Positions 10,492-21,835 of a stretch of DNA of 64,000 nucleotides are shown in pieces. A program made the position numbers and the translations under genes. The notes under the pieces were generated by a model. It was not told where the DNA came from. It saw only the letters and a list, made by a program, of their open reading frames with translations, and did no database searches. Every line of letters begins with the position of its first letter. Within the stretch, counting starts at the first letter, position 1. Source of the DNA: Gammaproteobacteria bacterium (GTDB lineage Bacteria; Pseudomonadota; Gammaproteobacteria; UBA6429; Thiohalophilaceae); contig JAHECZ010000005.1 of the NCBI GenBank assembly GCA_024641475.1, positions 29,808 to 93,807 on the forward strand, in the 5' to 3' direction.

Positions 10492-11270
10492 TTCTCAGCG
10501 TGATACAAAATCTGGGACAAAAGGGTTTGGATTTTTTCCAGCGTTTGGGGCGGGGCCATTTGTTGTTCGTGCAGATATTGGCGGGCATTCCTGGCCTGAT
10601 TCCACGTTTTGGTTTGGTGATTCAGCAAGTTTTCTCCGTTGGCGTTTTATCGATGGTGATTATTGTGGTCTCCGGATTATTTGTCGGCATGGTGTTGGGT
10701 TTGCAAGGCTATAACACCCTGGTGGATTTCGGCGCCGAAGAGTCACTCGGTGTGGTGGTGTCATTGTCACTGGTACGTGAACTTGGTCCAGTAGTCACTG
10801 CGTTACTGTTTGCAGGACGAGCCGGATCGGCGCTTACTGCCGAGATTGGCTTGATGAAAGCGACCGAACAATTATCGGCGATGGAAATGATGGCGGTGGA
10901 TCCGGTACGGCGTGTCCTGGCGCCACGGTTTTTGGCCGGATTTATTTCCATGCCTTTGTTAGCAGCGATCTTCAGTGCGGTCGGTGTATTGGGCGGTTAC
11001 TTTGTCGGCGTTGGTTTGCTTGGCGTGGATGAAGGATCTTACTGGTCGCAGATGCAGGCCAAAGTGGATCTGTATAATGATATTTATAACGGCGTGATCA
11101 AGAGTCTGGTCTTCGGGATAGTGGTGACCTGGATTGCGTTATTTGAAGGCTCGGATGCGATTCCCACTTCCGAAGGTGTGAGTCGCGCGACGACACGCAC
11201 CGTGGTGCACTCGTCGTTGGCGGTGTTAGGTCTGGATTTCATCTTGACGGCATTAATGTTTGGAGCATAA
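10488..11270 (+). CDS. mlaE: Phospholipid ABC transporter permease MlaE
   Basis: MlaE-family permease ([61 protein letters not shown]); ATG at 10488 overlaps the mlaF stop. Confidence 0.96.
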   Translation: MILSVIQNLGQKGLDFFQRLGRGHLLFVQILAGIPGLIPRFGLVIQQVFSVGVLSMVIIVVSGLFVGMVLGLQGYNTLVDFGAEESLGVVVSLSLVRELGPVVTALLFAGRAGSALTAEIGLMKATEQLSAMEMMAVDPVRRVLAPRFLAGFISMPLLAAIFSAVGVLGGYFVGVGLLGVDEGSYWSQMQAKVDLYNDIYNGVIKSLVFGIVVTWIALFEGSDAIPTSEGVSRATTRTVVHSSLAVLGLDFILTALMFGA

Positions 11271-11275
11271 CGATT

Positions 11276-11911
11276 ATGATGAATACACGCACAGTTGAGA
11301 TTTGGGTTGGAATATTTGTGGCTGCAGGTCTGGCAGCAATTTTTATGCTGGCGATGCGCGTCAGCAATCTGAGTGCATACAGCAGTGCAGGCGGTTTTGA
11401 TGTCACCGCAGTATATGAAGATGCCAGTGGTCTCAAGGTGCGCTCACCTGTCGCAATGGCCGGTGTCACGATCGGTCGTGTCACGCAGATTCGTTTTGTG
11501 CCACTGTGGGATGTGATGATTAAGGATGGCAAGGTCAGCGCAGCCACCAAGGCAGCGGCGACATCCAATGATAAAAATGTTGAAACGCTGAAGCGGGCTT
11601 ATGTCGCCGTGGTCACTTTGCACATTGATGGACAGTACGACAAACAGATACCTGAAACCTCCGACGCGAATATTTATACCGCCGGGTTGCTGGGTGAAAA
11701 ATACATCGGCTTGTTAGCTGGTGCCGTCACCAAATGTGGCGAGGATGAAGAACTGTTAGCAGCATTGGATGGTCAGAAACCGGCAGGCACTGCCAAAGAT
11801 TGTGTTGCCACGCGTTATCTGACCCAGGGATCATTGGTACGCAAGACTCAGGGTACACTGATACTGGAAAAGCTGATTGCGCAATTTATCGATAAATTCA
11901 GTAGCAAATAA
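11276..11911 (+). CDS. mlaD: MCE-domain phospholipid transport protein MlaD (with insertions)
   Basis: TVEIWVGIFVAAG, GLKVRSPVAMAGVTIGRV, YTAGLLGEKYIGL; 211 aa. Confidence 0.94.
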   Translation: MMNTRTVEIWVGIFVAAGLAAIFMLAMRVSNLSAYSSAGGFDVTAVYEDASGLKVRSPVAMAGVTIGRVTQIRFVPLWDVMIKDGKVSAATKAAATSNDKNVETLKRAYVAVVTLHIDGQYDKQIPETSDANIYTAGLLGEKYIGLLAGAVTKCGEDEELLAALDGQKPAGTAKDCVATRYLTQGSLVRKTQGTLILEKLIAQFIDKFSSK

Positions 11912-11916
11912 TCACG

Positions 11917-12219
11917 ATGCCTGCTTTCACATTGGAACAACGCAGTCCCGGCCAGTTTCTCCTTACAGGAGAACTCAATATGTACACCGTCCCAGAGTTG
12001 CTCAGCACTTCACAGGAAATGTTTGCCGGAACGCAGGGTAAGGTCAACGTGGATCTGGCGGCGGTCAGTCGCAGTGATAGTGCTGGTTTGGCCTTATTAA
12101 TTGCCTGGATGCGTCTGGCGCAGGCATACAATTTTGAGATTCATTTTGAAAATTTACCGGAACAAATGCGTCAGATCGCCCGCGTCAGTGAGTTGGAACC
12201 CTTGCTGCCAATAAGCTGA
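11917..12219 (+). CDS. mlaB: STAS-domain protein, MlaB-like
   Basis: 100 aa, VNVDLAAVSRSDSAGLALLIAWMRLAQ STAS motif; directly follows mlaD. Confidence 0.85.
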   Translation: MPAFTLEQRSPGQFLLTGELNMYTVPELLSTSQEMFAGTQGKVNVDLAAVSRSDSAGLALLIAWMRLAQAYNFEIHFENLPEQMRQIARVSELEPLLPIS

Positions 12220-12371
12220 ACCTGTTTCCGGAATTCGGTATTTGGTCTTGTGGCGGCCTCGATCGCGGCCCTGCGCGACAGCAATTTTCGTTTCTCCCAC
12301 CCCCTCCAGTAGTCCCCTCCGGCGATTGCTTCCGTTACAATAGCCCTTCATCAATCAAAGGTAGCGCAGGT

Positions 12372-12626
12372 ATGAATCCCGAAGAAGTCAAACGCTTGAT
12401 CGCCGCAGGTTTATCCGGCTGTGAAGTTATGGTCAGCGGTGATGGCAGCCATTTTGAAGCCATCGTGATCGGCGAATGTTTTGCCAATTTGACCGCGGTC
12501 AAAAAACAGCAATTGGTTTACGCTACGGTCAATGATCGAATCCGCAGCGGTGAATTGCATGCCTTATCGATTAAAACCTACACGCCTGCCGAATGGCAAC
12601 AGGCACGCAAGTTGCGGGTGATGTAA
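12372..12626 (+). CDS. ibaG: BolA-family protein IbaG
   Basis: 84 aa, GLSGCEVMVSGDGSHFEAIVIGECF; upstream of murA. Confidence 0.93.
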   Translation: MNPEEVKRLIAAGLSGCEVMVSGDGSHFEAIVIGECFANLTAVKKQQLVYATVNDRIRSGELHALSIKTYTPAEWQQARKLRVM

Positions 12627-13889
<1,263 letters not shown>

Positions 13890-13909
13890 TTGCTGACTAT
13901 GGACATAAG

Positions 13910-14545
13910 ATGAAGAACACACTGACCATCGCTTTATCGAAAGGCCGTATCTTTGAAGAAACACTGCCGTTGCTCAAGCGCGCCGGTATCGAACCAACCG
14001 ATGATCCGAATAAGTCACGCAAGTTGATTTTGTCGACGACGCGTGACGATGTGAAACTGGTGATCATCCGTGCGGCCGATGTACCGACCTATGTGCAGTA
14101 TGGTGCAGCGGATATGGGTGTGGCTGGCAAGGATGTATTAATGGAGCACGGCGGGGACGGTTTGTATGAACCGTTGGATCTGCAAATCGCCAAATGTAAA
14201 TTGATGGTGGCAGCACCGGTGCAACGCAGCAAAATATCCGGTCGGTTGCGCGTGGCAACGAAATATCTGAATATCACCCGCCAGTATTTTGCGCAGCAAG
14301 GCACGCAGGTGGAATTGATTAAATTATACGGCTCGATGGAATTGGCGCCCTTGGTCGGTTTGGCCGATTACATCGTCGATCTGGTTGATACCGGTAATAC
14401 GCTGAAAGCCAATGGCCTGGAACCCACCGAGCATATCGCCGATATCAGTTCTCGCCTGGTGGTGAACAAGGCATCGATGAAAATGAAACATGCCAGTATT
14501 CAGGGTTTTATTGAACATATGGCAGCGGCTGTTGCGAATAACTAA
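13910..14545 (+). CDS. hisG: ATP phosphoribosyltransferase (short form)
   Basis: [26 protein letters not shown] at 13910 fits better than the ORF-track start. Confidence 0.96.
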   Translation: MKNTLTIALSKGRIFEETLPLLKRAGIEPTDDPNKSRKLILSTTRDDVKLVIIRAADVPTYVQYGAADMGVAGKDVLMEHGGDGLYEPLDLQIAKCKLMVAAPVQRSKISGRLRVATKYLNITRQYFAQQGTQVELIKLYGSMELAPLVGLADYIVDLVDTGNTLKANGLEPTEHIADISSRLVVNKASMKMKHASIQGFIEHMAAAVANN

Positions 14546-14551
14546 ATCATC

Positions 14552-15853
14552 ATGAGTATTACGATTAAACAATTGGCGACAACTGCGACGGATTTCTGGC
14601 CGCAACTGGATCAGTTGCTGGCGTGGGACAGTGTCTCGGATGAAAAAATTGCACAGACCGTGCGTGAGATTATCCAGAATGTTCGTGCACGCGGTGATGC
14701 GGCAGTTGTGGAGTACACTAATCGCTTCGATCGTATGTCGGTTGCATCAATAAACGAATTACAGATTCCTGCCGGAAAATTGCAACAGGCATTAGAAATT
14801 ATTCCTGCCAAAACCCGCGCTGCACTTGAAACTGCGGCTGATCGGGTGCGGCGCTATCATGAACATCAGTTGCAGAAAAGTTGGTCGTATACCGAAGCCG
14901 ATGGCACTTTGCTAGGACAGCAGGTGACCGCATTGGATCGCGTGGGTGTGTATGTGCCGGGTGGTAAAGCCGCATACCCCTCTTCGGTATTGATGAATGT
15001 GATGCCCGCCAAAGTTGCCGGTGTCGCCGAGATCATCATGGTCGTGCCCACCCCCGATGGGGTGATCAATGACATGGTGTTGGCCGCAGCGCAGATCGCG
15101 GGCGTGGATAAAATATTTGCGATTGGTGGTGCCCAGGCCGTGGCTGCACTCGCGTATGGCACGCAAACCATACCGAAGGTCGACAAGATTGTCGGCCCGG
15201 GAAATATTTACGTGGCAACCGCCAAGTCGATGGTATTTGGCGCAGTCGGCATCGACATGATCGCTGGCCCATCAGAAATCCTGGTCATCTGCGATGGCCA
15301 AACCGATCCGGACTGGATTGCAATGGATTTATTTTCACAGGCCGAACATGACGAAGATGCCCAATCAATCTTGATCGCCCCCGATGCCGCGTATCTAGCT
15401 CAGGTCATGACCAGCATTAATAAACTTTTACCAACAATGCCACGTGCCGAGATTATCCGCGCCTCATTGACACAACGCGGTGCGATGATCACAGTGCGCG
15501 ATATGCAGGAAGCGGTAGAAGTCGCAAATTATATTGCACCGGAGCATCTGGAATTATCCGTCGCCGATCCGCAAACCATGAGCACACAGATCCGCCACGC
15601 CGGTGCGATCTTTATGGGGCGTTATACGGCGGAAGCAATTGGCGACTATTGTGCCGGACCTAATCACGTTCTGCCTACATCACGTACGGCGCGCTTTTCT
15701 TCACCACTTGGCGTATATGATTTTCAGAAACGCTCGAGTCTGATTATGTGTTCGCCTCAAGGCGCCGCGGAGTTAGGTAAAACTGCTTCGACACTGGCGC
15801 ACGGCGAAGGACTGACGGCGCATGCCAAATCAGCGGAGTATCGGATTAAATAA
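14552..15853 (+). CDS. hisD: Histidinol dehydrogenase
   Basis: 433 aa; [41 protein letters not shown]. Confidence 0.97.
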   Translation: MSITIKQLATTATDFWPQLDQLLAWDSVSDEKIAQTVREIIQNVRARGDAAVVEYTNRFDRMSVASINELQIPAGKLQQALEIIPAKTRAALETAADRVRRYHEHQLQKSWSYTEADGTLLGQQVTALDRVGVYVPGGKAAYPSSVLMNVMPAKVAGVAEIIMVVPTPDGVINDMVLAAAQIAGVDKIFAIGGAQAVAALAYGTQTIPKVDKIVGPGNIYVATAKSMVFGAVGIDMIAGPSEILVICDGQTDPDWIAMDLFSQAEHDEDAQSILIAPDAAYLAQVMTSINKLLPTMPRAEIIRASLTQRGAMITVRDMQEAVEVANYIAPEHLELSVADPQTMSTQIRHAGAIFMGRYTAEAIGDYCAGPNHVLPTSRTARFSSPLGVYDFQKRSSLIMCSPQGAAELGKTASTLAHGEGLTAHAKSAEYRIK

Positions 15854-15892
15854 GTAACTAGTTGCGAGTAACAAGTAACTAGGGAAATCAAC

Positions 15893-16978
15893 ATGTCCAA
15901 GCAACGTTCACCACAAGATTTGATCCGTCCGGCAATTCGTGCGCTATCGGCGTATCACGTGCCGCCTTCGGGTGGCATGGTCAAGCTCGATGCGATGGAA
16001 AATCCCTATCGCTGGCCGGACGATATGATCAAGCAATGGTTGGCGTTGCTGCGTGATGTCGAACTCAATCGTTATCCGGATCCGACGGCCGCACCACTGG
16101 TAGTGCGCTTGCGTCAGGTGATGGCGGTGCCAGATGACAGCGCGGTGTTGTTGGGCAATGGCTCAGATGAACTGATTCAGATGATTTTGATGGCCATGGC
16201 GGATCCACAACATGTGGTACTGGCGCCGACACCGAGTTTTGTCATGTATAAGATGATAGCCGATGTGGTCGGCATGCCATTTGTGGGCGTGCCATTGAAT
16301 GCGGATTTTTCTCTGAATCGCAGCACGATGCTGGCCGCCATTGCTGAGCATCAACCGGCAGTGGTGTTTCTTGCCTATCCGAATAATCCCACCGGGAATT
16401 TATTCGACACGCAAACGGTGCATGACATTATTCAGGCTGCGTCAGGTGTGGTGGTGGTGGATGAGGCCTATCATGCCTTTGCGGCGTCCAGTTTTATGAA
16501 TGAATTAAATAAATATCCGAATTTATTGGTGATGCGCACTGTATCCAAAATGGGTTTGGCAGGATTACGTCTGGGTTTGTTGGCCGGTGCCAGTGCGTGG
16601 TTGCAGGAGTTCGACAAGGTACGTCTACCGTATAACATCAATGTGTTAACCCAGGTTAGTGCCGAGTTCGCTTTGAATAATCTCGCGATACTGCAACAAC
16701 AAACCGACCAGATATGCCGTGACCGGGAAATTTTACTGAATGCGTTGCGTAGCATTGCGGGACTGGAAGTGTTTCCCAGTAAGGCTAATTTTATTTTATT
16801 CCGCACCCCGGCCGCACGGGCGACAGAGATATTCATGGCACTCAAGGCGCGCAAGGTTTTAATCAAGAATCTTTCTGCCGTGGGCGGCTTGCTCAGCGAT
16901 TGCCTGCGGGTAACGGTCGGGACACCGGAAGAGAACACCATTTTTCTTCGTGAGTTACGCCAAATACTATCAGTATAA
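15893..16978 (+). CDS. hisC: Histidinol-phosphate aminotransferase
   Basis: 361 aa class I/II aminotransferase; FLAYPNNPTGNLF; follows hisGD. Confidence 0.95.
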   Translation: MSKQRSPQDLIRPAIRALSAYHVPPSGGMVKLDAMENPYRWPDDMIKQWLALLRDVELNRYPDPTAAPLVVRLRQVMAVPDDSAVLLGNGSDELIQMILMAMADPQHVVLAPTPSFVMYKMIADVVGMPFVGVPLNADFSLNRSTMLAAIAEHQPAVVFLAYPNNPTGNLFDTQTVHDIIQAASGVVVVDEAYHAFAASSFMNELNKYPNLLVMRTVSKMGLAGLRLGLLAGASAWLQEFDKVRLPYNINVLTQVSAEFALNNLAILQQQTDQICRDREILLNALRSIAGLEVFPSKANFILFRTPAARATEIFMALKARKVLIKNLSAVGGLLSDCLRVTVGTPEENTIFLRELRQILSV

Positions 16979-16980
16979 TT

Positions 16981-17006
16981 CGGCTGAATAACTCAGCCCG
17001 GTTTTT
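16981..17006 (+). terminator. Putative Rho-independent terminator after hisC
   Basis: GGCTGA-ATAAC-TCAGCC stem followed by CGGTTTTT. Confidence 0.7.
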
Positions 17007-17011
17007 GGGAT

Positions 17012-17428
17012 TCAGGCTTCGACAGTATTTGCCGCCTTGATCATGGTTTGAGCTAGCAAGGTATAGGTTTCAATCCAGGCCTGTTTGGTTTCCGGCGTAA
17101 AGGCATCACCCAATCCTTGCTGCAATGTCCACAACAATGCCTGCGCAACAGTATCGTAATCTTTGTCGGTGACACCGTAACTGGCATGCCGACGGCCCAG
17201 ATCTTCCACAGCGGGTACGACAGATGCGATATTGTCCAGAGAATTTACTGCGTAGGTAATCGTATTCATTAATTTACGCCCCTGATCATGCATGTCGTGT
17301 TTAAACAGGGTTTGCAGTTTTGGATCCAAGATAAATAAGCGATGATAAAAAAGTGTGGCAGCCGTGTCGGCTATGGGCCGGACTTTTTTCCAGGAAAGTT
17401 GTACTAAATTGATTTGTTGTGGCGTCAT
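17012..17428 (-). CDS. Single-domain bacterial globin (Vitreoscilla hemoglobin-like)
   Basis: 138 aa globin fold: LVQLSWKKVRPIADTAATLFYHRLFILDPKLQTLFKHDM, LGRRHASYGV. Confidence 0.88.
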   Translation of the reverse strand: MTPQQINLVQLSWKKVRPIADTAATLFYHRLFILDPKLQTLFKHDMHDQGRKLMNTITYAVNSLDNIASVVPAVEDLGRRHASYGVTDKDYDTVAQALLWTLQQGLGDAFTPETKQAWIETYTLLAQTMIKAANTVEA

Positions 17429-17682
17429 GATGGGGCACCTCCGTATTTGGTTTCGATCTACTTCATCCGTGTTAGAACTGGAATAACCTGTACATCAAAT
17501 GGTATTTGAATATATGTTTAGCTTATCGCATTGTTGTGCTGTTGTAATATATTCTTTGCCTGCGAAGTTATGCTTGCACCGTTAGTACGGTTATAGAATG
17601 TATGTTTATCACTGTTACCTGGCACAGACTGTGTGATTCAAAATTGATAATTACACGAGGTTAAGTTACCGCCCGTCCGGGA

Positions 17683-18855
17683 TTATCGGTGTGCTTTAGA
17701 TGTGTCTTGTAAAGGCCGTTCGGCGATAAGTGTTTTTTTCTGCAGCGCTTTATTATTTCTTAGAATGGTGAGTGTGATCTCACTACCGGGTTTTTGTCGG
17801 CTGATCTGTTCCAGTGTTTCATGATAATCATGAACAAGTTTGTCATTGATGTGCGTAATGATATCGCCGCGTTCCAGTTTGGCTTTATCCGCCGGGCTGT
17901 TGCGCATAATGTGGGTAATGATGGCGCCAGTGGGATCTTTGAGGTTGAGTGATTCCGCAAGTTCATCGGATATATCCTGAATTCCGACACCTAACCAGCC
18001 TCGCACTACATGGCCTTTTTCAATGATCTGTGTCAGTACATCCTTGGCCAGACTGGTGGGAATGGCAAAGCCAATACCATGCGATCCACCTGATTCGGTG
18101 AAAATCACCGTATTGACACCGATGAGTTCACCGTGGGCATTGGTTAACGCACCACCGGAATTGCCAGGATTAATCGCGGCATCGGTTTGAATAAAATTTT
18201 CGAAAGTGGTAACACCCAGGCTACTGCGGCCCAGCGCACTGACAATACCGGATGTGACGGTTTGGCCGACGCCGTACGGGTTACCAATCGCCAGTACCAC
18301 GTCGCCAACACGTAATTGCTCAGAACGGCCGAAGGTAATAACTGGCAGACTGGGTAATTCGATTTTGAGTACCGCCAGATCGGTGTCCGGATCGATGCCG
18401 ACGACCTTGGCGGTGGTATGCCTGCCATCATGCAGAGCGATGGCGATTTCATCTGCTCCTTCAATGACATGATGGTTAGTCAATATATGCCCCTGGGTGC
18501 TGACGATGACACCCGAGCCCAGGCTATTTTCGCGGCGTTCCCGCGTGGTGGCATCGTTTTCACCATAAAAATACCGGTAGAGCGGGTCCTTGGCGTAAGG
18601 ATTAGTACGCTCGGTGATCAATTTCGTGGTGTAGATATTCACCACGGCGGGGGCGGCATGATCAACCCCATCGGCATAGGAGGCCGGGCGGTTGGCCGCA
18701 CTTTCTGCCGCAGTACGTGCCGGAGTTTCAAAAATCTGCACACCGCTGATTTCGTGGGGTGTCTGGCGGGAATAAATAAAGATCGCGAGGACGACGATGG
18801 CCAGTACCAGCGTGATAATCTGCAAAATTAAAGTAATGGTACGGCTGATCTGCAT
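17683..18855 (-). CDS. S1C trypsin-like periplasmic protease with PDZ domain (DegS/AlgW type)
   Basis: Single N-terminal TM, catalytic NPGNSGGALTNAHGELIGVNT, C-terminal single PDZ. Confidence 0.92.
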   Translation of the reverse strand: MQISRTITLILQIITLVLAIVVLAIFIYSRQTPHEISGVQIFETPARTAAESAANRPASYADGVDHAAPAVVNIYTTKLITERTNPYAKDPLYRYFYGENDATTRERRENSLGSGVIVSTQGHILTNHHVIEGADEIAIALHDGRHTTAKVVGIDPDTDLAVLKIELPSLPVITFGRSEQLRVGDVVLAIGNPYGVGQTVTSGIVSALGRSSLGVTTFENFIQTDAAINPGNSGGALTNAHGELIGVNTVIFTESGGSHGIGFAIPTSLAKDVLTQIIEKGHVVRGWLGVGIQDISDELAESLNLKDPTGAIITHIMRNSPADKAKLERGDIITHINDKLVHDYHETLEQISRQKPGSEITLTILRNNKALQKKTLIAERPLQDTSKAHR

Positions 18856-18905
18856 GACCGCACCAGTTTACAATACTTTTACGCCTATGACGCAGGAGTC
18901 ATGCT

Positions 18906-19667
18906 ATGACCGCGGTGAAATTGCCGGAGTTGGCAGCGTATTGCCAGGATTTGCTTGAGACGGATCGTTTCCGGGATTATTGCCCTAACGGTATTCAAAT
19001 CGAAGGGAAAGTTCAGGTTCGTAAAATAGTCAGCGGCGTCACCGCCAACTTGGCATTGATTGATGCGGCACTGGCTGCGAATGCCGATGCTATCCTGGTG
19101 CATCACGGCTACTTCTGGCGTAACGAAGATCCGACGCTGGTTGGGATGAAGCGTCAGCGTATTGTGCGTTTGTTGCAGGCCGAGGTGAGTTTGCTGGCCT
19201 ACCATTTGCCCCTGGATGCCCATCCGGTATTTGGCAATAACGCCCAGTTGGCCGAACGGTTGGGGCTGCAAGTTGAAGGCCGATTCGGTAGCAACGATCC
19301 TGCGATTGGCATGTATGGTCGTGTGGTACAACCGCAAACAGCTCGCGAGTTTGTGCAGACCATTTCACAACAGCTGGCGCGTACGCCGTTGCATATTGAA
19401 GGCGGACGCAGCGATATACGCACGGTCGCCTGGTGTAGCGGTGCTGCACAGGACTATTTCAGGGATGCCGTCGCTTTGGGCGTCGATGCGTTTATTACCG
19501 GCGAGGTGTCTGAATGGTGCGTGCATATGGCCCGTGAAGCCGGTGTGCATTATTTTGCGGCGGGGCATCATGCGACGGAGCGATATGGCGTGCAGGCGCT
19601 GGGCGATCATTTAATGCAACACTTTGGAATCGCTCACCAATTCATCGAAATCGACAATCCTGTATAA
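18906..19667 (+). CDS. Nif3-like dinuclear metal centre protein (YbgI family)
   Basis: DAILVHHGYFWRNEDP; AAGHHATERYGVQALGDHL. Confidence 0.92.
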   Translation: MTAVKLPELAAYCQDLLETDRFRDYCPNGIQIEGKVQVRKIVSGVTANLALIDAALAANADAILVHHGYFWRNEDPTLVGMKRQRIVRLLQAEVSLLAYHLPLDAHPVFGNNAQLAERLGLQVEGRFGSNDPAIGMYGRVVQPQTAREFVQTISQQLARTPLHIEGGRSDIRTVAWCSGAAQDYFRDAVALGVDAFITGEVSEWCVHMAREAGVHYFAAGHHATERYGVQALGDHLMQHFGIAHQFIEIDNPV

Positions 19668-19823
19668 CTTATTGAATCACTACGTCTTTCCGAAGATTTG
19701 CTTGACCCTGTATAGGGCATACGTCAAACTATGCCGCCGTTTTGTCAGGATATTAGCTGGCATTTTCGAATTCAAAATGATGTGTAACCCCCTAAGGTTA
19801 CGTTAATAATAACGGAGTATCTA

Positions 19824-20426
19824 ATGAGCGATTCTGTGGACACAAGCAAGCGCCGCTTTCTTACTACGCTAACTTCCGTTACCGGTGGTGTGGCAGTGGC
19901 AGGCGTGGCTTATCCCTTCCTGGCATCAATGGCGCCGAGTGCACGTGCGCAAGCCGCCGGTGCGCCGGTTGAAGTGGATATCAGCAAATTACAACCTGGT
20001 GAACAGATGACGATTGAATGGCGTAAACAACCCGTGTGGATTGTGCGCCGTACCGAACAAAATATAGCGGATCTCGCCAGGGTCACCGGTTCGTTGGTTG
20101 ATCCCGATTCTGACTCTTCGATTCAACCTGCCTATGCCAAGAATGCGGATCGTGCCGCAAAGAATGAATATCTGGTGGTACTGGGTATCTGTACTCACTT
20201 GGGCTGCTCGCCGCAGTATCGTCCGGAAGTCGGCGCAGCGGATTTGGGCGGTAAGGAATGGATGGGCGGATTCTTCTGTCCTTGCCATGGCTCGCGATTT
20301 GATTTGGCTGGGCGCGTATTCAAAGGCTCTCCAGCGCCAACCAATTTAAAGATTCCAGAATATAAATTCATCAACAACGGTACCGCCGTTGTCATTGGTG
20401 AAGATAATAAAGGAGCTGCAGTATGA
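19824..20426 (+). CDS. petA: Ubiquinol-cytochrome c reductase iron-sulfur subunit (Rieske)
   Basis: Rieske motifs CTHLGC and CPCHGS; twin-arginine-like KRRFLTTLTS N-terminus. Confidence 0.97.
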   Translation: MSDSVDTSKRRFLTTLTSVTGGVAVAGVAYPFLASMAPSARAQAAGAPVEVDISKLQPGEQMTIEWRKQPVWIVRRTEQNIADLARVTGSLVDPDSDSSIQPAYAKNADRAAKNEYLVVLGICTHLGCSPQYRPEVGAADLGGKEWMGGFFCPCHGSRFDLAGRVFKGSPAPTNLKIPEYKFINNGTAVVIGEDNKGAAV

Positions 20427-21835
20427 CCGCTAAACTCCAGGCGTTACTGGGTTGGGTTGATGCCCGCTATCCACTGAGCAAAATGTGGAAAGAGCATCTC
20501 TCCGAATATTATGCGCCCAAGAATTTCAATTTCTGGTACTACTTTGGTTCACTGGCCTTGATGGTGCTGGTGCTGCAGATTGTCACCGGAATTTTTCTGA
20601 CCATGAATTACAAGCCCGATGCCACGCTGGCCTTTGCCTCCGTTGAAGGCATCATGCGCGATGTGAATTGGGGTAACCTGATTCGTTATATGCATTCCAC
20701 CGGCGCCTCGGCGTTCTTTATCGTTGTGTATCTGCATATGTATCGTGGCTTGATGTATGGTTCCTTCAAGAAACCGCGCGAACTCATCTGGATACTGGGT
20801 GTGTTTATTTATGTGGCCCTGATGGCGGAAGCCTTTATGGGATACCTGTTACCGTGGGGGCAGATGTCTTACTGGGGTGCGCAGGTGATTGTAAATCTGT
20901 TCGGTGCCGTGCCTTATATAGGCAACGATCTGGCCGTATGGATCCGCGGTGACTTCGTGGTTTCTGATGCGACATTAAACCGCTTCTTTGCCTTCCATGT
21001 GATTGCTGTGCCACTGATTCTGCTGGTACTGGTGGTTATGCATATCATTGCCTTACACGAAGTCGGTTCCAATAATCCCGATGGCGTGGAGATCAAAAAG
21101 AAGAAAGGCGCAGATGGCAAACCTTTGGATGGAATTCCGTTCCACCCGTATTACACCGTGAAAGATATTGTTGGTGTGGTGGTATTCCTGATTGGTTTCT
21201 GCGTCATCGTGTTCTTTGCCCCAGAAGGCGGCGGCATTTTCCTGGAAGGGGATAACTTTATTCCAGCTGATCCGTTAAAGACGCCAGAACACATCAAGCC
21301 ATTATGGTATTTCACGCCGTTTTACGCGATCCTGCGTGCCATCCCACCGATGTTCAGCTCGCAATTCCCGGGTGTCATCGCGATGGGTGCCGCGATTGTA
21401 GTACTGTTCTTCTTGCCCTGGATTGATCGGCATGCGGTTAAATCGATTCGTTATCGTGAGCCTTTGTATACGATGGCGTTAATGCTGTTCATTATTACCT
21501 TTGTGATGTTGGCCTGGTTGGGTATGCAACCGGCATTACCGCATTTATCCGAACTGGCGTTCCGCTTCAGTGAATTGTATTTTGCCTTCTTCGGAATCCT
21601 GGCGATTTATAGTCAGGTGCGTAACAAGAATATTTACATGTTCTGGTTAGTCGCACTGACCGTGCTGATTGTTGCCATGGATATCCCGCGTTATGTAGGC
21701 GCAAATGCAGATAAGCAGGCATTAATTCGCTATTCCATCTTTATTCCATTGTTCTACCTGGCCGCAACGCTGTGGTTGCCGATGGTGACGAAATGGAATC
21801 AGAGCAAAACCGTTCCTGACAGGGTGACAACATGA
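20423..21835 (+). CDS. petB: Cytochrome b
   Basis: 470 aa multi-TM; HSTGASAFFIVVYLHMYRGL; GYLLPWGQMSYWGAQVI. Confidence 0.97.
   Translation: MTAKLQALLGWVDARYPLSKMWKEHLSEYYAPKNFNFWYYFGSLALMVLVLQIVTGIFLTMNYKPDATLAFASVEGIMRDVNWGNLIRYMHSTGASAFFIVVYLHMYRGLMYGSFKKPRELIWILGVFIYVALMAEAFMGYLLPWGQMSYWGAQVIVNLFGAVPYIGNDLAVWIRGDFVVSDATLNRFFAFHVIAVPLILLVLVVMHIIALHEVGSNNPDGVEIKKKKGADGKPLDGIPFHPYYTVKDIVGVVVFLIGFCVIVFFAPEGGGIFLEGDNFIPADPLKTPEHIKPLWYFTPFYAILRAIPPMFSSQFPGVIAMGAAIVVLFFLPWIDRHAVKSIRYREPLYTMALMLFIITFVMLAWLGMQPALPHLSELAFRFSELYFAFFGILAIYSQVRNKNIYMFWLVALTVLIVAMDIPRYVGANADKQALIRYSIFIPLFYLAATLWLPMVTKWNQSKTVPDRVTT

Noticed and set aside
12219-12371. Imperfect GC palindrome GGCCTCGATCGCGGCC upstream of ibaG
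   Set aside because: Contains mismatches and no context; could be chance.
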